From contig CAVRUQ010000016.1 of NCBI GenBank assembly GCA_963724405.1, positions 434,001-498,000 on the forward strand: 64,000 bases of DNA. Reading direction: 5' to 3'. Source of the stretch: CAVQBJ01 sp963724405 (lineage in GTDB: Bacteria > Actinomycetota > Thermoleophilia > Solirubrobacterales > Solirubrobacteraceae). Under the pieces are notes generated by a model, which was given only the letters and a program-made list of their open reading frames with translations, searched no databases and had not been told where the DNA came from. Below, piece by piece: positions 44,880-52,441 of this stretch (its first letter is position 1; each line of letters starts with the position of its first letter). The translations under genes were made by a program, and so were the position numbers.

Positions 44880-45114
44880 ACCGCGAAACCGCACTTGTGA
44901 TCGTCATGCGACGATAAGTGCGGTAGTGCATACCCGATCACTTCCGCGAGCGATCTGAACTCACCCAGGACGGGTTGGCCATCTCGCGAGCCGTGAGCAG
45001 TGGTAGGCGGACAGCTCCCGGGTTAGGGCGCCGAGATGGTCCCGCCGAGGCCGCGGACGACAGAGGCCGCGGGCGACGGAAAGAATCGGGTATGCACGAG
45101 TGCGGTTTCGCCGT
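44880..45114. repeat. MITE/REP-like element with inverted ends
   Basis: The ends carry about 16-bp inverted repeats with one mismatch (left arm 44880-44895, right arm 45099-45114; core AGTGCGGTTTCGC). Next to each lies a 13-bp inverted repeat (44926-44938 and 45085-45097; GTGCATACCCGAT and its complement). A third copy of the core occurs at 48199-48215 beyond the IS elements. No target duplication was identified. Confidence 0.45.
44888..44924. repeat. Interrupted stem-loop
   Basis: ACCGCACTT (44888-44896) pairs with AAGTGCGGT (44916-44924), and inside it ATCGTC (44900-44905) pairs with GACGAT (44910-44915) around an ATGC loop. It lies 82 bp past the deacetylase-like gene and could end its transcript, but belongs to the repeat element. 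Confidence 0.55.
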
Positions 45115-45136
45115 CCACGTTGCCCGGGCGCGACGG

Positions 45137-45190
45137 GCGTGTCGGAGCGTTCGCCCGCGGAGTGCGTGTCGGAGCGTTCGCCCGCGGAGT
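45137..45190. repeat. 27-bp perfect tandem duplication
   Basis: Positions 45137-45163 and 45164-45190 are identical. The unit begins GCGTGTCGGAGCG and ends CGCGGAGT. Only two copies exist and there are no spacers, so this is not a CRISPR. A different two-copy tandem repeat lies on the far side of the IS elements. Confidence 0.85.
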
Positions 45191-45252
45191 GTCACAGGCT
45201 CGAAACTGCAATTAGGTAGAACTATTCAACCTGATGGGAAATGAAGGTTTGG

Positions 45253-45853
45253 TCAGGCGGGGGCTGGTTGGAGGGTGACGTGGTGTCCGAGGCGTTCGAG
45301 CTGTTTGATGAGGCGTCGGGTGGCTCGTTCGGGGTCGCGGCGGGTGAAGTGGTCGGGGCCGAGGTCTTTGTAGAGCTCTCCTGTGCTGAGCATGTGCCAG
45401 GCGCTGGTCAGGATGGAGTGTTTGACGGCGCCGAGCGCGCGGCCGTGACCGCGGCGTGGCCGTAGGCGTGCGTATTGTGCGGCGAGGTAGGTGTTCTTGG
45501 TGCGGGCGGCGGCCATCGCGGCTTCGGTGAGCGCGGTGTCCAGCCACTTCGAGCCATCGCGGGTCTTGCCCGAGCGGCGTTTGCCGGCCGAGCGGTCGTT
45601 ACCGGGGCACTGCCCGGCCCAGGACGCGAGGTGACGCTCGGAGGGGAAGCGGGTCATGTCGGTCCCGATCTCCGCGACGATGACTTGGGCCGTGCGCCGC
45701 TGAACGCCGGGGATCGAGCAGAGCAGCTCAGCGGCCAGCGCGAAAGGGGCCAGTTGCTCCTCGATCGCGTCGGAGAGTAGATCTATCTGCTCGTCAAGGA
45801 AATCCAGGTGGGCGAGCATCGCGCCGACGATCAGCGCGTGCTGGGGGTCAAAG
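45253..45853 (-). pseudogene. IS110-family transposase, C-terminal part (disrupted)
   Basis: This is the C-terminal half (about 200 residues) of an IS110-family DEDD transposase, covering the Transposase_20 region: LLCSIPGVQRRTAQVIVAEIG, HLASWAGQCPGNDRSAGKRRSG and the SKWLDTALTEAA block that carries the family serine region. It is cut off from its N-terminal half by an IS3-family element at 45854-47337. Joining the base before 45851 to 47338 gives a continuous 411-codon frame through GRFDPQHAL. The piece cannot be expressed alone in its native frame; the open frame that runs into the IS3 end is artificial. Confidence 0.9.
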
Positions 45854-45925
45854 TGAGCCAGGCCGGGTTCGACGGAGGCTTTATTCCTGGGATTCTGTCC
45901 TGGGGAGAGTGGAGCCTCTCGAGCC

Positions 45926-46228
45926 ATGTCACGACCGAAGAAGTTTCCTGATGAGCTGATCGCGCGAGGCGTTCGTCTTGCGCTTGAGAGCGAGCGGCCG
46001 ATCGCGGCGGTCGCTCGCGATCTGGGCATGAGCGCGGAGACGTTGCGCCGCGCGGTGCGCCAGGCCGAGGCCGATGGCGGTCAGCGCCCGGAGTTGTTGA
46101 GCAGTGGCGAGCGTGAGGAGATCAAGCGGCTGCGCCGCGAGAACTTCGAGCTGCGCCGCGCGAATGAGATCCTCAAGTCGGCGTCAGTGTTTTTCGCGAA
46201 GGAGCTCGACCCAGACCGACCGTCGTGA
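45926..46228 (+). CDS. IS3-family transposase OrfA
   Basis: OrfA of 100 residues is the DNA-binding partner of the IS3 transposase. It has a helix-turn-helix of the transposase-8 type (PDELIARGVRLALESERPIA to SAETLRRAVRQAE, about 8-48) and a leucine-zipper-like coiled coil (EIKRLRRENFELRRANEILK, about 64-83). The ATG at 45926 begins the typical SRPKKFPDEL start. Its TGA overlaps the orfB GTG (GTGA), and no A-rich slippery heptamer is visible at the junction, so orfB may be made by re-initiation rather than by the usual -1 frameshift. Confidence 0.92.
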   Translation: MSRPKKFPDELIARGVRLALESERPIAAVARDLGMSAETLRRAVRQAEADGGQRPELLSSGEREEIKRLRRENFELRRANEILKSASVFFAKELDPDRPS

Positions 46229-47307
46229 GCCGCTACATCGAGGAGCATCGCGGCTGCTTCGGGGTCGAGCCGATCTGCCGGGCTCTGGGCGTGTCGGCGT
46301 CCGCGTATTACCACCGTCGCTCGGGGGAGCGCTCGGCGCGGAGCATCGAGGATGAGCGGCTGCTGGCGCGGATCCTCCAGACGCACGCGGCCAACTACTA
46401 CGCCTATGGGTATCGGCGGATGTGGAAGGCGCTGCGGCGCGCCGGCGAGCCGGCTGCGCGGTGCACCGTACAGCGGCTGATGCGAGCCGAGGGCATCCAG
46501 GGCGCCAAGCGTCGCGGGCGCCCGTGGCGCACCACGCGCCCCGATCCGAAGGCGCAGCGGCGCGCTGACCTCGTGCAGCGCGACTTCTCCGCCCCGGCGC
46601 CGGATCGGCTGTGGGTGGCCGATCTGACCTACCTGCGTTGCTGGGAGGGCCTGGTGTTCCTGGCGTTCGTGCTGGACGCGTACAGCCGCATGGTGATCGG
46701 CTGGCAGCTGGCGGCGAACATGCGGACCACGCTGGTGCTGGACGCGCTGCGCATGGCGCTCGGTCTCAGGGTCCCGGGCGCGGACGTCGCGCTGGTGCAC
46801 CACTCAGACCGCGGCAGTCAATACACCTCGATCGACTACACCCAGACCCTGGATGACAACGGCGTGCTCGCGTCGGTCGGCAGCGTGGGCGATGCCTACG
46901 ACAACGCGATGGCCGAGAGCTTCGTCGACAGCTACAAGACCGAGCTGATCGCCGACCGCGTGTGGTCATCACGCAGCCAGCTGGAACTCGCGACCGTGCA
47001 GTACATCGGCTGGTTTAACCACGACCGCCTGCACGAGAGCCTCGGCGACGTTCCGCCCGTGGAGTTCGAAACGGCCCACCGGGCCGCGATTTCACCCATC
47101 CGATCACAAGCGCCACTCGCCTTGAGAGCCTCAGATCGCCCCAGATCGGCTCGCCCATCGCCGAGCACGCCGATCGGGGGGCCGCGGGGGGCTCTCGGCC
47201 GGCGCGCCGTCGGCGTTACGCTGCGCTCGGCCTACGGCCTCGCTGCGCTACACGCCGACGAGCCCAACCCCAACACCGTCCTGATCACCACTACGAAAAC
47301 CCCATAA
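46225..47307 (+). CDS. IS3-family transposase OrfB (DDE integrase)
   Basis: This is a 360-residue DDE recombinase. The HTH_21 region (EHRGCFGVEPICRALGVSAS) is followed by the rve core with the catalytic residues in VADLTY (Asp), HHSDRGSQYTS (Asp) and DNAMAESFVDSYKTEL (Glu), then the WFNHDRLHESLGDVPPVEFE end motif. About 70 extra Arg/Ala-rich residues follow before the stop, 3 bp short of the right inverted repeat; such an extension is not usual. The gene looks intact, so the element may still be mobile. Confidence 0.93.
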   Translation: MSRYIEEHRGCFGVEPICRALGVSASAYYHRRSGERSARSIEDERLLARILQTHAANYYAYGYRRMWKALRRAGEPAARCTVQRLMRAEGIQGAKRRGRPWRTTRPDPKAQRRADLVQRDFSAPAPDRLWVADLTYLRCWEGLVFLAFVLDAYSRMVIGWQLAANMRTTLVLDALRMALGLRVPGADVALVHHSDRGSQYTSIDYTQTLDDNGVLASVGSVGDAYDNAMAESFVDSYKTELIADRVWSSRSQLELATVQYIGWFNHDRLHESLGDVPPVEFETAHRAAISPIRSQAPLALRASDRPRSARPSPSTPIGGPRGALGRRAVGVTLRSAYGLAALHADEPNPNTVLITTTKTP

Positions 47308-47337
47308 CCCAGCCTCCGTCAAACCCGGTCCGGCTCA

Positions 47338-47972
47338 AAGCGCCCTTCCAGCGCCTCTTTGAGCGCGGGGATCTTCGCGCGCAATCGTCCCTTGGCCAGC
47401 TCGGCCAGGATCTCGGGATCGGTCGTTCCCTTGACCAGCGCGTCGAGCATCGCGCGACCGGAGACGCCGAGTATGTCGCTGGCGACGCAATCGAGTTTGA
47501 TCCCGGTGTCCTCGATCAGCTTGTGCAGCCGGTTGGCCTCGCGCTGGCGCTCAGCGATCTGCGTCTTGCGATACCGCGTCAGGTTGCGCAACGCGCGGAT
47601 CGGCTTCGGCGGGATGAAGCTGCGCGCCAGCAGCCCGGACTCCAACAGCTGGCACAGCCACGCCGCATCGGACACATCGGTCTTGCGGCCCGGGACCTGC
47701 TTGACGTGGCGAGCGTTGACCAGCAGGCAATCAAAATCCTCCTCCAAGATCGCCCACACCGGCTTCCAATACACGCCGGTCGCCTCCATCGCGACCTGGC
47801 TGACCCGATGCGCCTTCAGCCAATCGCGCAACGCGAGCAGCCCCCGCACCGTCGTGGAGAACTCCGCGACCTGTTGAGCGCGTTCGCGGCCGCGCCCTTC
47901 AACCCGCACGCACGCCGTGACCTGCGCCTTATGCACATCAAGCGCGCCCGCGCGCGCCACGATCGTCTTCAT
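47338..47972 (-). pseudogene. IS110-family transposase, N-terminal part (disrupted)
   Basis: This is the N-terminal half (about 211 residues) of the IS110 transposase, holding the RuvC-like DEDD_Tnp_IS110 domain: GALDVHKAQVTACV (first Asp), MEATGVYWKPVWAIL (Glu), and KTDVSDAAWLCQLL (Asp pair). A helical coiled-coil spacer follows and is interrupted after EALEGRF by the IS3 element, which adds five foreign residues and a stop at 47319-47321. GGAGG lies 5-6 nt before ATG 47972, so this truncated protein could be made but would lack the second catalytic domain. Confidence 0.92.
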
Positions 47973-48198
47973 GAGAACCTCCGCGCCGACAAAAACAGGG
48001 CGTCGCCCGCGGGGCCTGAAAAGAACAACGAGTCTGATGGGCGTGCTCTACGGCAACAGTCCGGCATACCGGGCAGACCCCAGCACCATCCTAAGTACGG
48101 GCTCACAAGCACCATAGGTCGGCGGCGTCAACAGACGACCCCACGAGTCTCACCCATTTCAACCGCCCGCGCATGCCCGCGCCGCGGGCACAATTCCT
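47973..48198 (-). ncRNA. IS110 left-end noncoding region, candidate bridge RNA
   Basis: IS110-family elements carry a long noncoding end upstream of the transposase that is transcribed into a bridge RNA in characterised members. About 225 bp here hold no gene, lie directly upstream of the transposase start on its strand, and can form hairpins, for example CCGG-TATG-CCGG near 48060-48071 and a GC-rich arm pair near 48005-48020. The outer boundary and the RNA itself are inferred, not seen. Confidence 0.4.
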
Positions 48199-48363
48199 AA
48201 GTGCGGTTTCGCGGTCCGAACGTGCGGTTTCACGGTCTGCACGCTTCGTGAATGCGCGGTCTGCACGCTTCGTGAATGCGGCGGTCCGAGCGGGCCGGCG
48301 TCCCGCCGAGCCCGTCGGCCCCGGCCGCCCCGGCCCGGCCGCCCGCCGGACCGCGAGTCCCAC
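48199..48363. repeat. Repeat stretch right of the IS elements
   Basis: AAGTGCGGTTTCGCGGT at 48199-48215 is the 17-bp complement of 44880-44896. A related TGCGGTTTCACGG follows at 48222-48234. A perfect 24-bp tandem duplication (48233-48256 and 48257-48280, unit starting CGGTCTGCACG and ending GAATGCG) comes next. The rest up to 48363 is GC-rich and empty. Confidence 0.6.
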
Positions 48364-48837
48364 CTACCGCGTCGGCCCCGTCGCCCCGCCGGTGGCCGCC
48401 GCCGGTGGAGGCACCGCCGGCTGCGTGATCGTCGCTCCGCCCGCGCCGGTGGCGGGCGCTGCCGTCGCCGTCGGGCCCGTGGCCGCCGGTGCGCCGGTCG
48501 TCCCGGCCGGCGGGGCCACGGCGCCGGTCACCCCGACGGTGCGCGTGACCGCCGGGAGGGTGATCGTGGTGGCGCCGGTCCCGCCGGAGAGCTTCACGAG
48601 CGCGGCGACGAGCACACCGAATGAGAGCACGATCACCGCGAGGGCGACGAACAGCGGCGTGCGCCAGCGCGGTGGGGGGGCGAGCCGCGTGCGGGCCGCC
48701 GCCCCGCACTGCAGGCACCAGTCCTGGTCGGGCGCGAGATCGGCACCGCACAGTGGGCAGCGCTCGCTCGCCGGCGCCGCCGGGGCCGGAGCGGTGGGGG
48801 GCGGTGACGTGCCGGGCGGCGTGACCGCCGGCGTCAT
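48364..48837 (-). CDS. Zinc-ribbon protein with one membrane helix
   Basis: This 157-residue protein has a Pro/Ala-rich head, a zinc ribbon with Cys27, Cys30, Cys41 and Cys44, a membrane helix (about 61-82) and a Thr/Ala/Gly/Pro-rich tail predicted outside the cell. The layout resembles small actinobacterial zinc-ribbon anchors of unknown role. ATG 48837 overlaps the TGA of the upstream gene (ATGA), so the two zinc-ribbon genes are coupled. The frame continues upstream without family sequence and was not used. Confidence 0.65.
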   Translation of the reverse strand: MTPAVTPPGTSPPPTAPAPAAPASERCPLCGADLAPDQDWCLQCGAAARTRLAPPPRWRTPLFVALAVIVLSFGVLVAALVKLSGGTGATTITLPAVTRTVGVTGAVAPPAGTTGAPAATGPTATAAPATGAGGATITQPAVPPPAAATGGATGPTR

Positions 48838-49739
48838 CGCGACAGCGGCTGATCGTCGCTCGACGCCGGGCCCGAGCCGGGCACGGGGCTCGGCGCGCGC
48901 CACACCGACCGTCCGGGCGCGTCGGCGGCGATCTCCCCGGCCTCGAACTCCTCACCGGCCGGGCCGGCGGGCTCGTCCGGGGCGGGCACCGCGGGCGGAA
49001 CGCTCTCGGTCGTCGCCTCGCCGGGCGAGGTCGCCGTCGGGGCCGACGGCTCCTCGAGGGGCGCGGGCGCGGCGCTCGGCGGCGGCGCGGCCGCCACGGG
49101 TGCGGCCGTCGCGGCCGGCGGTGCGCCGGCGGTCGGCGGCTCCGGTGCCGCGACCGCGCCCGGGACGGCCATCGGCATGTCGGCGCGCCCGCCGGTGGGC
49201 AGGCCGCAGTTGGGGCAGTAGTTCGTCTCGGTGCCGTGGATCGCCGCGCAGCGCGGACAGGCCACGATGCCGGGCTCGTGCAGCACGGTGACCGCGCGAT
49301 GCTCGCCGAGGAGCGTCTCGAGCGCGCGCAGCTCCTGGTCCATCACCGCGAGCGTGTGCACCTTCGCGGCGATCAGGTCGTCGCGCTCGCGGCCGAAGCG
49401 GTGCAGGTCGAACACGAGGCCGCCGAGGTCGCGGTAGCCGAGCTCGCGGGCCCGGCGCAGGAAGCGCAGTCGCCGGCGCGCCCGCGCGCGTTCGGCGAAG
49501 CCGAGCGACCCCTGCGCGGGCGGTTCCGCTCCGGCCGGAGGCGACGGCTGCTCGGGTCCGGCCGGGGAATCGGACGCGGGCGCATCGGCGGGCGCGAGCC
49601 CCGGAACGGCCGCCATCACGGCGGTGGGCGAGCTGTCGTCGAGATCCGGCGCAGCGGCCGGATCGGTCGTCTGCGGCGGCTGGGTCGGATCGGCGTCGGA
49701 CCGTCCGAAACGTGGAATCCGTGGCATCGGTGAGCCCAT
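48834..49739 (-). CDS. Zinc-ribbon protein with helical core
   Basis: This 301-residue protein of unknown family has a disordered Pro/Ala/Asp-rich region (1-78), a basic helical segment likely to form a coiled coil (82-150), a zinc ribbon Cys161-x2-Cys164-x10-Cys175-x2-Cys178, and a long Pro/Ala/Glu-rich tail. It has no signal or membrane segment and is probably cytoplasmic. ATG 49739 was chosen; a second ATG four codons in is possible and neither has a good ribosome site. It forms a two-gene unit with the zinc-ribbon membrane protein, suggesting that the two proteins act together. Confidence 0.6.
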   Translation of the reverse strand: MGSPMPRIPRFGRSDADPTQPPQTTDPAAAPDLDDSSPTAVMAAVPGLAPADAPASDSPAGPEQPSPPAGAEPPAQGSLGFAERARARRRLRFLRRARELGYRDLGGLVFDLHRFGRERDDLIAAKVHTLAVMDQELRALETLLGEHRAVTVLHEPGIVACPRCAAIHGTETNYCPNCGLPTGGRADMPMAVPGAVAAPEPPTAGAPPAATAAPVAAAPPPSAAPAPLEEPSAPTATSPGEATTESVPPAVPAPDEPAGPAGEEFEAGEIAADAPGRSVWRAPSPVPGSGPASSDDQPLSR

Positions 49740-49782
49740 GTTAACCGCGCCACACGCGTAAGACGCGGGGTGCCGCGCGGGC

Positions 49783-50712
49783 TCAGCCCGTCGCGAGCAA
49801 CGCGCGCCACGCGGTGAGCACGCGCTCGGCCATGCGCCGGGAGGAGAACAACTCGGCCCGGGCGCGGCCCTGCACCCGCGGGTCCGGCGCGGCGAGGTGC
49901 GGCGCGAGCGCCGCCCGCCATCGCTCGCGGTCGTACGGCCCACAGAGCGTCCCGGGCACGTCGCGCAGGGCAAGCGCATGGATGCCCACGTCGGTGGCGA
50001 GCACCGGCACGTCGCAGGCGAGCGCCTCCAGCACCGCGAGCCCGAAGCCCTCGGCCTCGGAGGGCACGAGCACCGCGTTGGCGGCATTGATCCACAGCGG
50101 CACCGCGTCGGGCTCGACGGCCCCGAGGGTCAGCAACGGCGTGTCGGCGGCGACGTCGAGGGCGAGATCGTGCCGCTTGCCCGCCCGACTCGGGTCAGCT
50201 GGGAAAAGGAGGTACCGCGCGGTCGGATCGAGACCGAGCGCCGCCCGCGCCTCCGCGCGCGGGCGCGGGCGGAAGCGGTCCAGATCGACACCGCAGGGCA
50301 GCACGGCCCGACGCGCACCGGGCGCCGGCGCGGGCAGCTCGGCGAGCAGCGAGGACGACGCGGCGGCGACGAGCGTCATGCGCGGGGTCACCGCCGCCGT
50401 CAGGCGTCGCGTGCGCGGATGGCGCACGTCGGTTCCGTGCACGGTCAGCAGGCGCGCCCGCGCCGGCACCGCGAGAGCGGGCCAGGCGCTCAGGCCGAAG
50501 TGGGCGTGCACGACGTCGAAGCGCCTACGCCCGTAGCGGCGACGCAGCGCCGCCGCGGCGCCGACCAGGGCCCGCGGCCCCGGGGCGAACTCGTAGTGCG
50601 TCACGTCGACGCCGCCGAGCTCGCGCAGGGCCGCCACCTGGTCGCGCACGAACACGCCGCGCCCCGGGGCGGCGGCGTCCGGCAGGAGGTTGGAGACGAC
50701 GAGCGCTCGCAT
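49783..50712 (-). CDS. GT4-type glycosyltransferase
   Basis: This 309-residue GT-B-fold retaining glycosyltransferase probably acts on a cell-surface glycan or lipid. It starts with MRALVVSNLLPD, the glycine-rich acceptor loop follows (GRGVFVRDQV), DVVHAHFG and HGTDVRHP lie in the N-terminal domain, and the donor-binding C-terminal domain has VPSEAEGFGLAVLEALA, the EX7E motif of family 4. It is somewhat short for GT4. ATG 50712 is fixed by the first strand. It is transcribed divergently from murI with about 120 bp between them. Confidence 0.85.
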   Translation of the reverse strand: MRALVVSNLLPDAAAPGRGVFVRDQVAALRELGGVDVTHYEFAPGPRALVGAAAALRRRYGRRRFDVVHAHFGLSAWPALAVPARARLLTVHGTDVRHPRTRRLTAAVTPRMTLVAAASSSLLAELPAPAPGARRAVLPCGVDLDRFRPRPRAEARAALGLDPTARYLLFPADPSRAGKRHDLALDVAADTPLLTLGAVEPDAVPLWINAANAVLVPSEAEGFGLAVLEALACDVPVLATDVGIHALALRDVPGTLCGPYDRERWRAALAPHLAAPDPRVQGRARAELFSSRRMAERVLTAWRALLATG

Positions 50713-50833
50713 TGCCGCTCGCGAGTATCGCGCCGGACGGCGCGCGACGCCGGGAGTGCCCGCCCGCGCCCCGGATGGGGCACGCGGCGGGCGGCGGCAG
50801 GCTGCGCCCGCGGCCTTTGCCATCATCATCGCC

Positions 50834-51703
50834 ATGCCGAGCCCGACGACGATCGATCCGGCTCGCCCGATCGGCGTCTTCGACTCCGGGGTGGGCGGGC
50901 TGACCGTGCTGCACGAGCTGCTCGTGCGCCTCCCGCACGAGGACTACGTGTACCTCGGTGACACGGCGCGCTTTCCCTACGGCGAGCGCGATGGGGAGGA
51001 GATCGCCGGCTTCGCCGTGGCGATCGCCGACCTGCTGCTCCGGCGCGGGGCCAAGCTGCTCGTCGCGGCGTGCAACGCCGCCTCGGCCGCGGCGCTGCCG
51101 GTGCTGCGCGAGCATCTCGCGGGCAGCGGCGTCGCCGTGGTCGGGGTCGTCGACGCCGCCGCGCACCTCGCGGTGCAGCGGACGCGCAACGGGCGCATCG
51201 GCCTGCTCGCGACGCCGGCCGCCGTGGAGAGCGGCGCCTACGGCGCGGCGGTCGCCTCGACGGGCGAGTGGATCGATCTCGTCCCCGTCGCCTGTCCCGA
51301 TCTCGCCCCGCTCATCCAGAGCGGGTTTCCCTTCGACGCGCAGGTGATGGACACGGTGCGGGGCTACTGCCGGCCGCTGCGCGAGGCCCGGGTCGACACC
51401 GTCATCCTCGGCTGCACGCACTATCCGCTCGTCGCCCCGATGCTCCAGCGCATGCTCGGACCCGAGGTGACCCTCGTCGGCTCCGGCGAGTCGGTCGCGC
51501 GCACCGTCCAGCGGGCGCTCGCGGCTCGCGGGCTGGCGAGCGAGAGCGAGGCCGAGGGCCGTTACCGCTTCCTGTGCACCGGCGACGTGCCCGCGTTCGA
51601 GGCGCTCGGCAGCCGCTTCCTGCAGATGCCCCTCGGCGAGGTCGACCACGTCGAGCTGCCCGCGGTTGCGACCGTCGCGCTCGGCTCGGGGGCGGTGCGG
51701 TGA
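50834..51703 (+). CDS. murI: Glutamate racemase
   Basis: This 289-residue cofactor-independent racemase supplies D-glutamate for peptidoglycan. The two catalytic cysteines are Cys80 (VAACNAAS) and Cys194 (LGCTHYPL), with GVFDSGVGGLTVL at the N-terminus and the YLGDTARFPYG block intact. ATG 50834 begins eight residues before the first strand; the open frame further upstream is not coding. Its stop overlaps the rph start (GTGA), so murI-rph-rdgB is one transcription unit, an order known in many actinobacteria. Confidence 0.95.
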   Translation: MPSPTTIDPARPIGVFDSGVGGLTVLHELLVRLPHEDYVYLGDTARFPYGERDGEEIAGFAVAIADLLLRRGAKLLVAACNAASAAALPVLREHLAGSGVAVVGVVDAAAHLAVQRTRNGRIGLLATPAAVESGAYGAAVASTGEWIDLVPVACPDLAPLIQSGFPFDAQVMDTVRGYCRPLREARVDTVILGCTHYPLVAPMLQRMLGPEVTLVGSGESVARTVQRALAARGLASESEAEGRYRFLCTGDVPAFEALGSRFLQMPLGEVDHVELPAVATVALGSGAVR

Positions 51704-52434
51704 GCGCGCGCCACGACGGCCGGGCCCCCGACGAGCTGCGCCCGACGACGATCGAGCCCGGCTTCGTGCGCCCGGCGACCGGCTCGGCGCTCATCTCGGT
51801 CGGCGAGACGCGCGTCATCTGCACCGCCTCGGCCCAGGAGAGCGTCCCGCGCTGGATGGCCGGTCAGGGGCGCGGATGGGTGACCGCCGAGTACGGCATG
51901 CTCCCGGCCTCGACCGGCGATCGCAAGCAGCGCGACGTCTCGCGCGGACGCCCCGACGGGCGCACGGTGGAGATCCAGCGGCTCATCGGGCGCTCGATCC
52001 GCGGCGTGATCGACTTCGCCGCGCTCGGCGAGCGCACGATCTACCTCGACTGCGACGTCCTGCAGGCCGACGGCGGCACGCGCTGCGCATCGATCACCGG
52101 GGCGTACGTCGCGCTCGCGCTCGCCTGCGAGCGGCTGCGCGCCGACGGCAAGCTCGAGCGCTCGCCGCTCACCGGATCGGTGGCCGCGGTGTCGTGCGGG
52201 ATCGTCGACGGCCGGCCGGCGCTCGACCTCGATTACAAGGAGGACTCGGGCGCCGAGGTGGATGCGAACGTCGTCATGACCGGCGAGGGCGGCCTCATCG
52301 AGGTGCAGGCCACCGCCGAGCGCACGCCGCTCTCGCGGGCCCACCTCGACGAGCTGCTCGCGCTCGCCGGCGGCGGGATCGAGCACCTGCGCACGGTCCA
52401 GCAGGCCGCGATCGAGGCCGCAGTCGCGGCGTGA
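51700..52434 (+). CDS. rph: Ribonuclease PH
   Basis: This 244-residue phosphorolytic 3'-5' exoribonuclease trims tRNA 3' ends. The conserved blocks WMAGQGRGWVTAEYGMLP, KQRDVSRGRPDGRTVEIQRLIGRS and LDCDVLQADGGTRCASITGA are complete, and DLDYKEDSGAEVDANVVM supplies the metal-site acidic residues. GTG 51700 overlaps the murI stop. The length fits the hexamer-forming family. RdgB follows 7 bp after the stop. Confidence 0.96.
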   Translation: MSARHDGRAPDELRPTTIEPGFVRPATGSALISVGETRVICTASAQESVPRWMAGQGRGWVTAEYGMLPASTGDRKQRDVSRGRPDGRTVEIQRLIGRSIRGVIDFAALGERTIYLDCDVLQADGGTRCASITGAYVALALACERLRADGKLERSPLTGSVAAVSCGIVDGRPALDLDYKEDSGAEVDANVVMTGEGGLIEVQATAERTPLSRAHLDELLALAGGGIEHLRTVQQAAIEAAVAA

Positions 52435-52441
52435 TCGCCCG

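Larger units (their letters stand above)
44806..45252. other. 447-bp intergenic repeat-rich stretch
   Basis: No convincing gene lies here. The stretch holds a long stem-loop, two inverted copies of a short repeat element and a tandem 27-bp duplication, and ends at the stop of the disrupted IS110 transposase. The small minus-strand frames across the 27-bp repeats are translations of repeats, not genes. Confidence 0.6.
45854..47337 (+). mobile_element. IS3-family insertion sequence, 1484 bp
   Basis: This is a complete element. The left inverted repeat 45854-45880 and right inverted repeat 47311-47337 are 27 bp with 24 matches and start TGAGCC. AAG flanks both sides (45851-45853 and 47338-47340) as a 3-bp target duplication, the size known for IS3-family elements. 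orfA and orfB fill the interior. It inserted into the IS110 transposase gene in the opposite orientation. Confidence 0.93.

Noticed and set aside
45137..45190. Possible CRISPR repeats
   Set aside because: Only two directly abutting copies with no spacers. The same applies to 48233-48280 and to the rpsI coding repeats. No cas gene is present.
44938..45211. Two small minus-strand frames encoding repeated Arg/Thr/Pro units
   Set aside because: They are translations of the 27-bp tandem duplication in two phases; neither has a ribosome site or similarity.
44880..48215. 17-bp inverted repeats flanking both IS elements as ends of a composite transposon
   Set aside because: A further copy of the core lies at 45099 inside the interval, no target duplication flanks the outer copies, and the IS110 noncoding end stops short of the right copy, so they are better seen as host repeats.
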